A stretch of DNA of 64,000 nucleotides from Agrobacterium fabrum str. C58 (GTDB lineage Bacteria; Pseudomonadota; Alphaproteobacteria; Rhizobiales; Rhizobiaceae), in contig NC_003063.2 of the NCBI RefSeq assembly GCF_000092025.1, positions 1,231,001 to 1,295,000 of the forward strand, given 5' to 3'. Positions 22,356 through 30,533 of this stretch are shown here, one piece after another. The notes beneath the pieces were generated by a model that did no database searches, was not told the origin of the DNA, and saw only the letters and a list, made by a program, of their open reading frames with translations. Both the position numbers and the translations under genes were made by a program. Position 1 is the stretch's first letter. Each line of letters begins with the position of its first letter.

Positions 22356-22697
22356 ATGGCCAGGGAAAACACCGGCTATCTCGACAGTCGGGATGCGCCA
22401 AAAAGCGAGACGGCAACGCGTGCGCGACAGGGATCCCGCGGGCGTCCCGTTCTCGTCATCTTGATTGTCAGCGTGTTGCTTGCGCTGGTTGTGTGGGCTG
22501 TCGTTGAATATTCGGTTTTCGAACCGGACGAGAACCTGCCGCAGAACCCGCAGACCGAGACCGCGCCGGTGCCGCAGCAGCCGTCAGGCTCGGGCACCTT
22601 CGACAACAATCCGGCCAATGGCCGCGCGGCACCGCCGGCATCGACCGAGACTAATCCGACGCCGCAGGATTCGACCGGGGCACCGCGTAATCCGTGA
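22356..22697 (+). CDS. Small single-pass membrane protein with Pro-rich periplasmic tail
   Basis: The ATG at 22356 (MARENTGYLDSRDAP) is preceded by CAGGGAGTGAAAGAC, a good ribosome site; earlier in-frame starts lack one. The 113-residue product has a basic N-terminal segment (ARQGSRGRP), one TM helix (about residues 31-51, VLVILIVSVLLALVVWAVVE), and a tail of about 60 residues rich in Pro, Asn, Gln and Thr. I do not recognise a family. It lies upstream of the glucose dehydrogenase and probably in the stress regulon, judging by neighbours. Confidence 0.7.
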   Translation: MARENTGYLDSRDAPKSETATRARQGSRGRPVLVILIVSVLLALVVWAVVEYSVFEPDENLPQNPQTETAPVPQQPSGSGTFDNNPANGRAAPPASTETNPTPQDSTGAPRNP

Positions 22698-22732
22698 TTA
22701 CGGGGTGAAATCCCCATGATGATAATTTGTAT

Positions 22733-22758
22733 GGAACCAGATTGCGCCCGATTCCATT
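22733..22758 (+). promoter_or_regulatory. EcfG-like promoter upstream of gcd (variant -10)
   Basis: GGAAC (22733-22737), a 17-base spacer and CATT (22755-22758) match the general stress sigma factor promoter shape except for one base of the -10. The predicted start of transcription is about 28 bases before the gcd ATG. Confidence 0.4.
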
Positions 22759-22792
22759 TCACACAAAGTGACAGGAATCGGGGGTTTCATTT

Positions 22793-25129
22793 ATGGCAGT
22801 CACCGTCACTGCGGTCATTCTTACGCTGATCGGCCTTGCGCTGTTCGGCTTCGGCTCTCAGCTCGTCATGTTGGGCGGGAGCTTTTATTATCTTCTTTCC
22901 GGACTGGCCTTTCTGTTGACGGCCGTTCTGCTGTTCAAGCGCAATCGCGCCGCCCTTCACGTTTATGCCGTTTTCATTGTCGCGACGCTTGCCTGGGCAG
23001 TCTGGGAAGTCGGATTTGACTGGTGGCAGCTTGGACCGCGGGGCGGCGTCATTATTCTCATTGGTCTTTGGCTGCTGGTGCCGTGGGTCAGGAAACCGCT
23101 TGGCTTTTCAAGCCCGACCGGTCTGAGTTACAGCCCTAACGCTTGGCCGCTGGTGCTTTCCGTTCTCGCCTCCTTTGCAGTTGCCGGCTACTCCATGGCG
23201 CAGGACCCGCATGATCAGGCGGGTTCGTTACCGCAGGAGATCGCATCTGCGGCACCTGTCTATGGCGGCGAAGTGCCTGACGGTGACTGGCATCAATATG
23301 GCCGCACACCCTATGGCCAGCGTTATTCGCCGCTGACGCAGGTGAATGTGGACAATGTCTCGCAGTTGAAGGAAGCCTGGCGTTATCAGACGGGGGACGT
23401 GAAGCTGCCTGATGATGTGGGTGAGACCACCTATCAGGTCACGCCACTCAAGATCGGCAATACGCTTTATATCTGCACGCCGCATAATTGGGCGATCGCC
23501 ATCGATGCCGCCACCGGCAAGGAAAAATGGAAATACGACCCCAATGTCGGTCTCAATCCTGATCGCCAGCACCAGACGTGCCGTGGCGTTTCCTATTATG
23601 CCGAACCGAACGCCGCTGCCGGCACGGCCTGCGCCCAGCGCGTCTACCTGCCGACCTCGGACGCGCGGCTGATCGCGCTCGATGCGGCCACCGGCCAGGT
23701 CTGCACCTCCTTTGCCGATCAGGGTGTGCTGCATCTTGAACAGGGCATGAAGTACAATCCCGCCGGTTATTATTATTCGACCTCGCCGCCGGTCATCGCG
23801 GCTGGCAAAATCATCATCGGCGGCGCGGTGAACGACAATTATTCGACGCAGGAGCAGTCCGGCGTCATCCGCGCTTTCGATGTGAATAGCGGTGCTCTCA
23901 TCTGGAACTGGGATTCCGGCAACCCGCAGAAGACCGAGCCGATCGCGGCGGGTGAGACCTATACGACCAACTCACCCAACAGCTGGTCGGTGCTGAGTTA
24001 TGACGAAGGCCTCGGCCTCGTCTACGTGCCGCTTGGCAACCAGGTGCCGGACCAGCTTGGCATGGGCCGCAGCGAGAATGTCGAGAAATATTCCTCCTCG
24101 ATTGTCGCGCTCGATATCAATACGGGCAAGGACCGCTGGGTGCGCCAGACGGTACATCACGATCTCTGGGACATGGATGTGCCGGCCCAGCCGGTGCTGC
24201 TCGACATCACCAAGGATGGCCAGACGGTTCCGGCCCTCGTGGGTCCCACCAAGCAGGGCGACATCTACGTGCTCGACAGGCGCACCGGTGAGCCGCTTCT
24301 GCCGATTACCGAGGAACCGGCGCCGACCGGAGCCATCCCTGAAGACTTCACATCCCCGACGCAGCCAACCTCGGCGCTGTCGTTCAAGCCGGAACCGCTG
24401 CAGGAAAAGAACATGTGGGGCGTCTCCATGTTCGACCAGCTCGCCTGCCGCATCCGCTTCCATCAGCTGAATTACAAGGGCCGCTATACACCGCCTTCGC
24501 TCAACGGCTCGATCATCTATCCCGGCAATTTCGGCACGTTCAACTGGGGCAGCGTGGCGGTCGATCCCGAGCGTCAGGTGATGTTCGGGATGCCAACCTA
24601 TCTCGCCTTCACCTCGCAGCTCGTGCCGCGCGCCGACATTCCGCCGAAGGGACAGGATGAAAAGGGCAGCGAACAGGGCCTCAACCGCAATGACGGTGCG
24701 CCCTATGGCGTCTTTATGGGGCCATTCCTCGGTCCGCTAAAAATCCCCTGCCAGGCCCCGCCATGGGGTTATGTCGCGGGTGCCGATCTGCGGACCGGCG
24801 ATGTCGCCTACAAGCATAAGAACGGCACGGTCTATGACATGACGCCGCTGCCGCTACCCTTCAAGGTGGGGGTGCCGGGCATTGGCGGACCGATGATCAC
24901 CAAGGGCGGCGTCGCCTTCCTCGGTGCGGCCGTCGACAACTATCTGCGCGCCTATGATCTCACCACGGGCAAAGAGCTCTGGGAAGCGCGTCTGCCAGCC
25001 GGCGGTCAGGCAACGCCCATGACCTACTCGCTCGAAAACGGAAAACAATATGTAGTGATGGTCGCGGGCGGCCACGGTTCGGTTGGTACCAAGCCCGGTG
25101 ATTACGTCATCGCGTATACGCTGCCCTGA
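22793..25129 (+). CDS. gcd: Membrane-bound PQQ-dependent glucose dehydrogenase
   Basis: The 778-residue protein has an N-terminal membrane domain of about five helices (residues 1-130), then a PQQ eight-bladed propeller (from DWHQYGRTPYGQRYSPLTQV). PQQ-type repeats such as GKEKWKYDP, LIWNWDSGNP and GKELWEARLP are seen, and the active-site region HHDLWDMDVPAQP is intact. It oxidises glucose and other aldoses to lactones in the periplasm and passes electrons to ubiquinone. Many rhizobia lack PQQ biosynthesis; no pqq genes are in this window. The gene ends at a bidirectional terminator. Confidence 0.92.
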   Translation: MAVTVTAVILTLIGLALFGFGSQLVMLGGSFYYLLSGLAFLLTAVLLFKRNRAALHVYAVFIVATLAWAVWEVGFDWWQLGPRGGVIILIGLWLLVPWVRKPLGFSSPTGLSYSPNAWPLVLSVLASFAVAGYSMAQDPHDQAGSLPQEIASAAPVYGGEVPDGDWHQYGRTPYGQRYSPLTQVNVDNVSQLKEAWRYQTGDVKLPDDVGETTYQVTPLKIGNTLYICTPHNWAIAIDAATGKEKWKYDPNVGLNPDRQHQTCRGVSYYAEPNAAAGTACAQRVYLPTSDARLIALDAATGQVCTSFADQGVLHLEQGMKYNPAGYYYSTSPPVIAAGKIIIGGAVNDNYSTQEQSGVIRAFDVNSGALIWNWDSGNPQKTEPIAAGETYTTNSPNSWSVLSYDEGLGLVYVPLGNQVPDQLGMGRSENVEKYSSSIVALDINTGKDRWVRQTVHHDLWDMDVPAQPVLLDITKDGQTVPALVGPTKQGDIYVLDRRTGEPLLPITEEPAPTGAIPEDFTSPTQPTSALSFKPEPLQEKNMWGVSMFDQLACRIRFHQLNYKGRYTPPSLNGSIIYPGNFGTFNWGSVAVDPERQVMFGMPTYLAFTSQLVPRADIPPKGQDEKGSEQGLNRNDGAPYGVFMGPFLGPLKIPCQAPPWGYVAGADLRTGDVAYKHKNGTVYDMTPLPLPFKVGVPGIGGPMITKGGVAFLGAAVDNYLRAYDLTTGKELWEARLPAGGQATPMTYSLENGKQYVVMVAGGHGSVGTKPGDYVIAYTLP

Positions 25130-25148
25130 GGTCCTCGCCTTTCACGCA

Positions 25149-25186
25149 CAAAAAAACCGGAATGGGTGACCATTCCGGTTTTTTGT
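25149..25186. terminator. Bidirectional terminator between gcd and the DUF892 gene
   Basis: AACCGGAATG (25155-25164) pairs with CATTCCGGTT (25171-25180) around a 6-nt loop, with an A run before and a T run after the stem. It serves both convergent genes. Confidence 0.88.
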
Positions 25187-25200
25187 TTTGGCTGTGCACC

Positions 25201-25701
25201 TTACGCCGCCTTTTTCTCAGCGGCGGCATTAACGGAGGTCTTGGCGAGTGCTGTCAGCGCCTCGTCGGTCTTTGATTCTTCCTTGAGCGTAGCGTCCAGC
25301 AGCGAGACCGCCTTGGTGTGGCCCAGCTTTTCCGCCCATGCTTTCAGCGTGCCATAGCGGGCGATTTCATAATGCTCGACCGCCTGTGCCGAGGACACCA
25401 GACCGGCATCGAGGGCGGGTGTGCCCTTGAAATCCTCGATGATCTCTTCACCTTCGGCGATGATGCCCTGAATGGCTTCGCAGGTCTTGCCCTGTGCCCG
25501 TTTGCCAATGATCTCGAACACTTCCTGCAGGCGTTCGACGTGGCCCTGGGTTTCTTCCTTGTGCTTTTCAAAAGCCTGTTTCAGCTTCGGATCGGTCGCT
25601 GCCCGCGCCATTTTCGGCAGGGCTTTCAGGATCTGCCTTTCGGCGAAATAGATATCCTTCAGCGTGTCATAAAACAGGTCGTCGAGTTTCTTCTCGGCCA
25701 T
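25201..25701 (-). CDS. Ferritin-like DUF892 (YciE/YciF family) protein
   Basis: I choose the start at 25701 (MAEKKLDDLFYDTLKDIYFA) because GGAGAAG precedes it; the frame is open further upstream. The 166-residue protein is a helical ferritin-like bundle, with repeated acidic/His patterns (FAERQILKALPKMA, HKEETQGHVERLQEVF, VEHYEIARYGTLK, TLKEESKTDEALT). Family members are stress-induced in enterobacteria and rhizobia, but the reaction is not settled. An EcfG-like promoter lies upstream. The C-terminus is Ala/Lys-rich. Confidence 0.9.
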   Translation of the reverse strand: MAEKKLDDLFYDTLKDIYFAERQILKALPKMARAATDPKLKQAFEKHKEETQGHVERLQEVFEIIGKRAQGKTCEAIQGIIAEGEEIIEDFKGTPALDAGLVSSAQAVEHYEIARYGTLKAWAEKLGHTKAVSLLDATLKEESKTDEALTALAKTSVNAAAEKKAA

Positions 25702-25759
25702 CGTTTCTTCTCCCATGATAGTGAAACTGTGTGACGTGCGTCCATGCGCACGGGAAACA

Positions 25760-25784
25760 AACCTTTCGCCGCCGCAATGGTTCC
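25760..25784 (-). promoter_or_regulatory. EcfG-type promoter for the DUF892 gene
   Basis: On the minus strand GGAAC (25784-25780) is followed by a 16-base spacer and GGTT (25763-25760). Only the first, least conserved -10 base differs from CGTT. The predicted leader is about 50 bases. Confidence 0.6.
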
Positions 25785-25874
25785 GGCTCCGTTGCGTGCA
25801 ACCTTTATATTGTCGCGCGGAACCAACGTCTCTCTGCACACTTAGTGTGAGACATTTCGGCAGGAGAGACGAGC

Positions 25875-26360
25875 ATGCCCCAAAGTCTGGCAGAAGAATT
25901 TTCCATGAATATTTCCATCCCCTTCGAGGTGCTGGTGGTGCGTGTGTTCGGCGCGGTCATCCTGTGCGGCCTGATCGGTCTGGAGCGGGAATTCCACAAG
26001 AATACCGCCGGCCTGCGTACCAACATGCTGATCGGCCTTGCCGCCGTTACCTTCTGCATCATCACTATCCACATGATGGAAACGATGGCGGAAGGCCATG
26101 AGGCGGCGCGGCTCGATCCCATTCGGCTGGTAGAGGCCGTGACCGCGGGCATCGCCTTTCTCGCGGCGGGCGTGGTCGTTTATACCCGGGGTGACGTCAA
26201 AGGCCTGACGACGGGCGCCAGCATGTGGCTATCTGCGGCGATCGGCCTTTCTGCCGGTCTCGGCATGTGGCCGCTCGCCCTTGTTGCCGCTAGCGCCGGT
26301 ATCGTTGTGTTGTGGGCGATCCGCCACCTGCAGGTGGCGGCCGGCATCAAGGAGGATTGA
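25875..26360 (+). CDS. MgtC/SapB family membrane protein
   Basis: The 161-residue protein has four or five TM helices with the MgtC/SapB N-terminal signature GAVILCGLIGLEREFHKNTA and GLRTNMLIGLAA. AGGAGAG lies 7 bases before the ATG at 25875, which supports that start over the internal ATG at 25905. The long C-terminal domain of virulence MgtC is absent; this is the short form. Function in this form is not established; the family is linked to magnesium limitation, acid stress and ATP synthase control. Confidence 0.87.
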   Translation: MPQSLAEEFSMNISIPFEVLVVRVFGAVILCGLIGLEREFHKNTAGLRTNMLIGLAAVTFCIITIHMMETMAEGHEAARLDPIRLVEAVTAGIAFLAAGVVVYTRGDVKGLTTGASMWLSAAIGLSAGLGMWPLALVAASAGIVVLWAIRHLQVAAGIKED

Positions 26361-26366
26361 CGGGCA

Positions 26367-27593
26367 TCAGCCGAAGCGGAAGAGATCGGCGTCCGGATCC
26401 TTGCCGCCATTGACGGCGGCTGCGACGATTTCGGCAGCGATCTGGCTAAAGGTAATGCCGTTGCCGCCGAAGCCCATCACAGCATAAACGTTTTTCATGC
26501 CCGGCACGGCGCCGATCAGCGGCAGACCGGTGGTAGTTGTGCCGAAGGCCGCCGCCCAGCGATAGTCCGGTGCACCCATATCGATGCCGATAAGCTTTTC
26601 GACCTTGCGGCGGATCGCCTCCGCCTTGGCGGTCAGTTTGCGCTCCGACTGGTAGGCGGTGGGGTTTTCCTCATCCTCTCCCCCAGCGATTACCCGCCCG
26701 TCACGGTCGGTGCGAAGGTAGAGATAGGGATCGGACGCCTCCCAGACGATATGGCTCTCCAGCCAGTCGGGCAGATCGAGCCCTTTTTTGCTCGCCAGCG
26801 CCCAGGTGGAAATGATCTGATGTTTCGGGCTTTCCAGCATTTTCAGGAATTCATAACCGGTGCAGAAGACGACGCTGCGGGCGGAAAGGATTTTGCCGTC
26901 GGCAGTGGCGAGAACAACCTCATCGCCGAGGTTTCTGAGGTCGGTAATCTCCAGCTTCGAGACGATTTCCGCGCCTGCGGCCGCCGTATGGCGCAGCAGG
27001 CCGGCCGTCAGCTGTGCTGGATTGGCCGAGGCCGAGATGTCGCTGAGGATGGCGGCGGTCCGGTCCAGCCCATATTGCTCCCGTAGTTCTCCCGTGGAGA
27101 GGAAGCGGGCTTCGATGCCGGCCTCTTCACGTGCAGCTGCTTCGGCTTTCAGTGCGCGTGAGCCCATTTCATCGCCGGCGAGATAAAGCGCCTGTTTGCG
27201 TTTCATGCTGCAGGAAATTCCGAGCGAAGAAACGATTTCCTCCAGACGCAGGACGGCGCGGGCGGAACGCTGCCATGCCCTGTCGGCGGCATCCTTGCCG
27301 ATCATCTTTCTGAGTTCCGTCAGCGGCGTGTCGATCTCGTGCTGTATCATCGCCGTGCTGGCCACGCTGCTGCCCATGACAGGTTCGCGCCGGTCGATGA
27401 TGAGCATCGTCTGTCCGGGCCTGTGCAGCGCATGGGATACCAGCGCGCCGCTGATGCCGGCCCCGACGACGATCGTGTCGTAATGGTTGGCAGCGGGTGT
27501 GTGCGTGCTGCGGATGCCGGTGCGTGGGGTATCGGCCCATATCGGCTTTGAATCCCTGAGATCGCGTTCTTTCGTCAGTTCCGATGTCGGCAT
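26367..27593 (-). CDS. FAD-dependent oxidoreductase (DAO family)
   Basis: The start at 27593 (MPTSELTKERDLRD) gives 408 residues; AGGA lies about 8 bases upstream. The Rossmann FAD motif YDTIVVGAGISGALVSHAL (near residue 34) and the C-terminal FGGNGITFSQIAAE segment place it in the glycine/D-amino acid oxidase family (PF01266). The substrate is unknown. It starts 19 bases after the TIGR02588 gene, so it is probably the third gene of that operon, under the EcfG promoter at 28915. Confidence 0.87.
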   Translation of the reverse strand: MPTSELTKERDLRDSKPIWADTPRTGIRSTHTPAANHYDTIVVGAGISGALVSHALHRPGQTMLIIDRREPVMGSSVASTAMIQHEIDTPLTELRKMIGKDAADRAWQRSARAVLRLEEIVSSLGISCSMKRKQALYLAGDEMGSRALKAEAAAREEAGIEARFLSTGELREQYGLDRTAAILSDISASANPAQLTAGLLRHTAAAGAEIVSKLEITDLRNLGDEVVLATADGKILSARSVVFCTGYEFLKMLESPKHQIISTWALASKKGLDLPDWLESHIVWEASDPYLYLRTDRDGRVIAGGEDEENPTAYQSERKLTAKAEAIRRKVEKLIGIDMGAPDYRWAAAFGTTTTGLPLIGAVPGMKNVYAVMGFGGNGITFSQIAAEIVAAAVNGGKDPDADLFRFG

Positions 27594-27612
27594 GGGGTGT
27601 GTCCTGGATGGG

Positions 27613-28023
27613 TCAAGGCTCGGTATAGCCGGCGACAGTGAGGGTGAGTGTTCCGTTGCGGGGGTCGCTGCGGAAGAAAAGCGTGCCGTTGTCCTTCGAT
27701 TCCGACGCGACATAATCGAAGGTGACGTCGGCGTTTTCAGGTGAGGCGCCGTTCTGCTCCAGATCGCCACGCACATTCACCTGCGCCGCGGTGGTCATGG
27801 AAAGATTATGAATGGCGAATTTCACTCTATATTGCCCGGTCTGCCCCTCCACGCCGGTGACGGCGATCTCGAAGCGGGCCTCTTCGGGTGAATAGCGATA
27901 GATGTCATAGGCGATCCAGCCGAACATGGCGGCGACGAGCAAGGTGGAGATGGTTCCAGTCACCCATTCGATCCAATGCGGATCGGCGCTTTCCGTCTGT
28001 TTTCCATCTTTCGATATCGTCAT
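27613..28023 (-). CDS. TIGR02588 family protein of unknown function
   Basis: The 136-residue protein has one TM helix near the N-terminus (about residues 21-42, VTGTISTLLVAAMFGWIAYD) and a periplasmic beta-rich domain (RFEIAVTGVEGQTGQYRVKF, then NLSMTTAAQVNVRGDLEQNG). It fits TIGR02588, a family usually next to the TIGR02587 membrane protein, as here (7-base gap). No enzymatic motif is visible. It may be an accessory or sensor subunit of its larger partner; that is inference. Confidence 0.82.
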   Translation of the reverse strand: MTISKDGKQTESADPHWIEWVTGTISTLLVAAMFGWIAYDIYRYSPEEARFEIAVTGVEGQTGQYRVKFAIHNLSMTTAAQVNVRGDLEQNGASPENADVTFDYVASESKDNGTLFFRSDPRNGTLTLTVAGYTEP

Positions 28024-28030
28024 CTTCTCC

Positions 28031-28891
28031 TCACAGGATCAGCCGGGCCGACGCCGCGCCGATAGAGGCTGGAACGCCGAGAATAACGGCGGCATTCATG
28101 ATCTGGGATAGCGAGGTGTGGTCGAGGCGCTCAAATGTCCAGAGCGTGTAGATGCTGATGGCGATGGCAACGACATAGCCGGGCAGGGTGAAGCGAATGA
28201 AAGCCTGCCACCATTGCTGCCCTTCATGCAGGCGATGCGAGCCCCTGAAGTGAAGCGCGTAGACAAAGCCATGCATGATGGCGATGGAGAGCAGGCATAA
28301 TGCCAGGATGTGATAGGGCGTCACTTTGTAGGCGATCAGGATCATTTCTTCCGTCGGAGCGACATTGAGGCTGAGGAAGAGCGCGCCGACCATCATCATG
28401 AACAGCTCGTGAAGATAACCCGTCTCGCCAGAATATTCGCCCTCCTCCTCGTCTTCCGCGTCCGAGCGCTGACCCAATTGGCTGCGGCCGAGCAGCGCAC
28501 CAATGCTGGCCGGCACCGACTGCAACGCGACCTTGGCGACGATATTCGAGGCGGTCAGTTGGTCGTTCAGAATGCCGAACAACAAAAGTACGGCTGCGCT
28601 CACCATGATGCCAAGCCCATAGGCGGTTAGCGTGTCGCGCCAGGCCTGGCGCCAGGAATCCGTCTTTTCGAAACCGATGCGGCGTGCGAGCAGAAAGAGC
28701 AGCGGCAGATTGAGGATACAGAGCAACAGAAGCCGCCATGGATTGACGTATAATCCAAGGAACCACATTTCCATGGTCATCAGCATGGGCAACGCAAACA
28801 GCAATGCGCCCGCCGTGCCGCGCGCCAGACCGGTCAGAAACTGTCTGACCTCGTCATCGTCTGCGTGTTTTCGACTGACTGCTACCGCCAT
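28031..28891 (-). CDS. TIGR02587 family integral membrane protein of unknown function
   Basis: The 286-residue protein has about eight hydrophobic helices after a short charged N-terminus (SRKHADDDEVRQFLTGLARG). The motif GALLFALPMLMTMEMWFLG and a central charged loop (QRSDAEDEEEGEYSGETGY) separating two halves are characteristic. SLNVAPTEEMILIA places conserved acidic residues in or near a helix. It matches TIGR02587, a putative membrane family of unknown role. A perfect EcfG promoter lies directly upstream, so it should be stress-induced. It heads an operon with TIGR02588 and an FAD oxidoreductase. Confidence 0.85.
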   Translation of the reverse strand: MAVAVSRKHADDDEVRQFLTGLARGTAGALLFALPMLMTMEMWFLGLYVNPWRLLLLCILNLPLLFLLARRIGFEKTDSWRQAWRDTLTAYGLGIMVSAAVLLLFGILNDQLTASNIVAKVALQSVPASIGALLGRSQLGQRSDAEDEEEGEYSGETGYLHELFMMMVGALFLSLNVAPTEEMILIAYKVTPYHILALCLLSIAIMHGFVYALHFRGSHRLHEGQQWWQAFIRFTLPGYVVAIAISIYTLWTFERLDHTSLSQIMNAAVILGVPASIGAASARLIL

Positions 28892-28914
28892 CCCGACCCC
28901 TCATGCGAGGAGAT

Positions 28915-28939
28915 AACGCGATGGCGTTTTTCCGGTTCC
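28915..28939 (-). promoter_or_regulatory. EcfG-type promoter for the TIGR02587-TIGR02588-oxidoreductase operon
   Basis: The minus strand reads GGAAC (28939-28935), 16 bases, CGTT (28918-28915), an exact match to the GSR promoter. The -10 lies 24 bases before the TIGR02587 start. Confidence 0.75.
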
Positions 28940-28946
28940 GTCCGGT

Positions 28947-29387
28947 TTATTTTGCAGGATCGATGAGAGCAATGCCGAATTCCCTGTTATAGCTGCGCCG
29001 GAGTTCTGCGGGCGTTTCGCGAATGACCACTTCCAGCGTAGGACGCACCAAGCCCTTCAGAAAATGTCCGCCTCTGGTGGACCCATCGGCAAAACCGAGA
29101 ACCACATGCAGATGCGGATTAGGCACGCCGTTCTCGTCCAGCGTGATATCACCGAGCAGGGTCAGGACCTCACTCTGCTCGGCGACCGGTATTTCCTGAT
29201 AATCCTGCGTCTTAAGATCGAAAAATGCGAGCGTCGCGGTTGCAAAGGCGCCGATCGCCGTGACTGAGGCAGCGTTTATATTTTCTGCCCTGGCAAAACG
29301 GCGGATAGCGTCAAAGGCCTCCTCCTCGGGATCCACGATAAGGATGAAGGTGCGCTCCGCTCCGCCTGCCAGTAATCTGCTTTTCAT
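28947..29387 (-). CDS. PPC/DUF296 domain protein
   Basis: The start at 29387 (MKSRLLAGGAERTFILIVDP) is supported by GGGAGAACGAT upstream. The 146-residue protein is a single PPC domain (plants and prokaryotes conserved), with GEEV-type core AAFDAIRRFARAEN..SVTAIGAF, NPHLHVVLGFADGSTRGGHF and the conserved His pair. Family members form trimers; some bind metal or DNA. The actual ligand here is unknown. A hairpin lies just upstream, so it may be read partly from the DJ-1 operon and partly independently. Confidence 0.85.
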   Translation of the reverse strand: MKSRLLAGGAERTFILIVDPEEEAFDAIRRFARAENINAASVTAIGAFATATLAFFDLKTQDYQEIPVAEQSEVLTLLGDITLDENGVPNPHLHVVLGFADGSTRGGHFLKGLVRPTLEVVIRETPAELRRSYNREFGIALIDPAK

Positions 29388-29397
29388 ATCGTTCTCC

Positions 29398-29428
29398 CAA
29401 AAAAAGTGCCGCCGGAAGCCGGCGGCAC
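29398..29428 (-). terminator. Rho-independent terminator after the DJ-1/PfpI gene
   Basis: GTGCCGCCGG (29406-29415) pairs with CCGGCGGCAC (29419-29428) around a short loop; the A run at 29399-29405 is a T run on the minus strand. It lies between the DJ-1 gene and the PPC gene and could attenuate read-through. Confidence 0.85.
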
Positions 29429-29445
29429 GACAATGTGCTGGTATC

Positions 29446-30006
29446 TTAAGCGGCGCGTCGTTCGTGGCGGCCTTCTTCGACCTCTTCCACGATCTTTGCG
29501 ACGAATGCATCGAGATCGTCAGGGCTGCGAGAGGTGATGATCCCCTTGTCGGTCACCACTTTTTCGTCCTTCCAGTTGGCGCCCGCATTTTTGAGGTCTG
29601 TTTTGATCGACCAATAAGAGGTGGCGTCGCGGCCACGGAGCGCATCCGCTTCGATGAGAAGCCACGGCGCGTGGCAGATGGCGGCAACGACCTTGCCGGA
29701 CTTGACGAAATCTCGAACGACCCGCATTGCATCCTCATCGTGGCGGAGAATATCGGGGTTGATCTGGCCGCCGGGAAGAACCAGCGCGTCGAAATCATTC
29801 ACTTTCACTGTCTTGGCGGAAAGGTCGACGGCGATGCTGTCGCCCCAGTTCTTTTCATCCCAGCTCTTGATTTCGCCCTCCTTGATGGAGGCGATCTTCA
29901 CGTCGGCACCCCTGGCCTTCAGCTGTTCATAGGGCACGCGCAACTCAGAGCGCTCGTAGCCGTCTGTCGCGAGAATGAGAATCTTTGCAGCATTGATGGC
30001 AGTCAT
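29446..30006 (-). CDS. DJ-1/PfpI family protein (type 1 glutamine amidotransferase-like)
   Basis: The 186-residue protein has the DJ-1/PfpI fold: KILILATDGYERSELRVPYE at the N-terminus, the conserved acid in that segment, and the nucleophile elbow AAICHAPWLLIEADALRGR with Cys-His. LVLPGGQINPD is also typical. PfpI-like members are reported as proteases, chaperones or deglycases; which applies here is unknown. AAGGAG precedes the start, and the gene follows the small ORF by 18 bases in one stress-type operon. Confidence 0.9.
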   Translation of the reverse strand: MTAINAAKILILATDGYERSELRVPYEQLKARGADVKIASIKEGEIKSWDEKNWGDSIAVDLSAKTVKVNDFDALVLPGGQINPDILRHDEDAMRVVRDFVKSGKVVAAICHAPWLLIEADALRGRDATSYWSIKTDLKNAGANWKDEKVVTDKGIITSRSPDDLDAFVAKIVEEVEEGRHERRAA

Positions 30007-30024
30007 GTCTGTCTCCTTCTGAAT

Positions 30025-30246
30025 TCAGTCTTCTTTGTCGGAATTGATGGATGGCAGGAAAAATTCCACGTCCTTGCGGCGCTCGGCATCGAGTTTCTCG
30101 ATATGCGCCTGCCAAAACTGTTCGGCGTCGGCAGGTTCGTTCTCCCATTGGCGCACGAATGTCTTGTTATCGTCGATCATCACCTGACGTGTGCCGCCAA
30201 GCCGCAGATATTCTTCCGCAAGTTTGCGCGTTTCGGTCTTTTCCAT
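30025..30246 (-). CDS. Small hypothetical protein, 73 aa
   Basis: The start at 30246 (MEKTETRKLAEEYLRLGGTR) is set by AGGAGCCGCGAC just before it; the open frame continues upstream without such a signal. The product is highly charged and helical (QVMIDDNKTFVRQWENEPAD, then FWQAHIEKLDAERRKDV). I do not recognise a family. It is the first gene of the operon with DJ-1/PfpI and lies under an exact EcfG promoter. Confidence 0.75.
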   Translation of the reverse strand: MEKTETRKLAEEYLRLGGTRQVMIDDNKTFVRQWENEPADAEQFWQAHIEKLDAERRKDVEFFLPSINSDKED

Positions 30247-30401
30247 GTCGCGGCTCCTTAAGGGTGGAAATCGGACGGAGGGACGCCGGATGGGTAAGAA
30301 GCTCGGCTGCCATTTCGTTGGCCACCGGGAGAAAACGGAAAAATCCCGGTGTTCTTCAGCACCATCGTGTCCGTTTGACACGGCGGCCCTCCTGCCAGAA
30401 C

Positions 30402-30426
30402 AACGTGGGCTTTCCGGTATGGTTCC
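30402..30426 (-). promoter_or_regulatory. EcfG-type promoter for the small ORF/DJ-1 operon
   Basis: The minus strand reads GGAAC (30426-30422), 16 bases, CGTT (30405-30402), an exact match. The leader to the 30246 start is about 150 bases. Confidence 0.72.
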
Positions 30427-30483
30427 GCAGTTTTTCGAACGGCTTTATCGCCCCGCGCAAATGAATAGTGCGCAATTTTAACC

Positions 30484-30509
30484 GGAACAAACCGGTGTCT
30501 TCCATTGTT
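30484..30509 (+). promoter_or_regulatory. EcfG-like promoter for the amidohydrolase/QEGLA/ATP-grasp operon
   Basis: GGAAC (30484-30488), a 17-base spacer and TGTT (30506-30509) differ from the consensus only in the first -10 base. The -10 ends 24 bases before the ATG at 30534, in the region shared with the divergent EcfG promoter at 30402. Confidence 0.55.
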
Positions 30510-30533
30510 TTACACCCCATGCAGGGAGGCAGC

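Noticed and set aside
22701..22716. GGGG...CCCC hairpin right after the small membrane protein gene
   Set aside because: Only a 4-bp stem with no T run; too weak to call a terminator.
25819..25844. GGAAC upstream of the MgtC gene as an EcfG promoter
   Set aside because: At 16 to 18 bases downstream there is no CGTT-like -10 (ACTT, CTTA, TTAG), so the -35 match alone is not enough.
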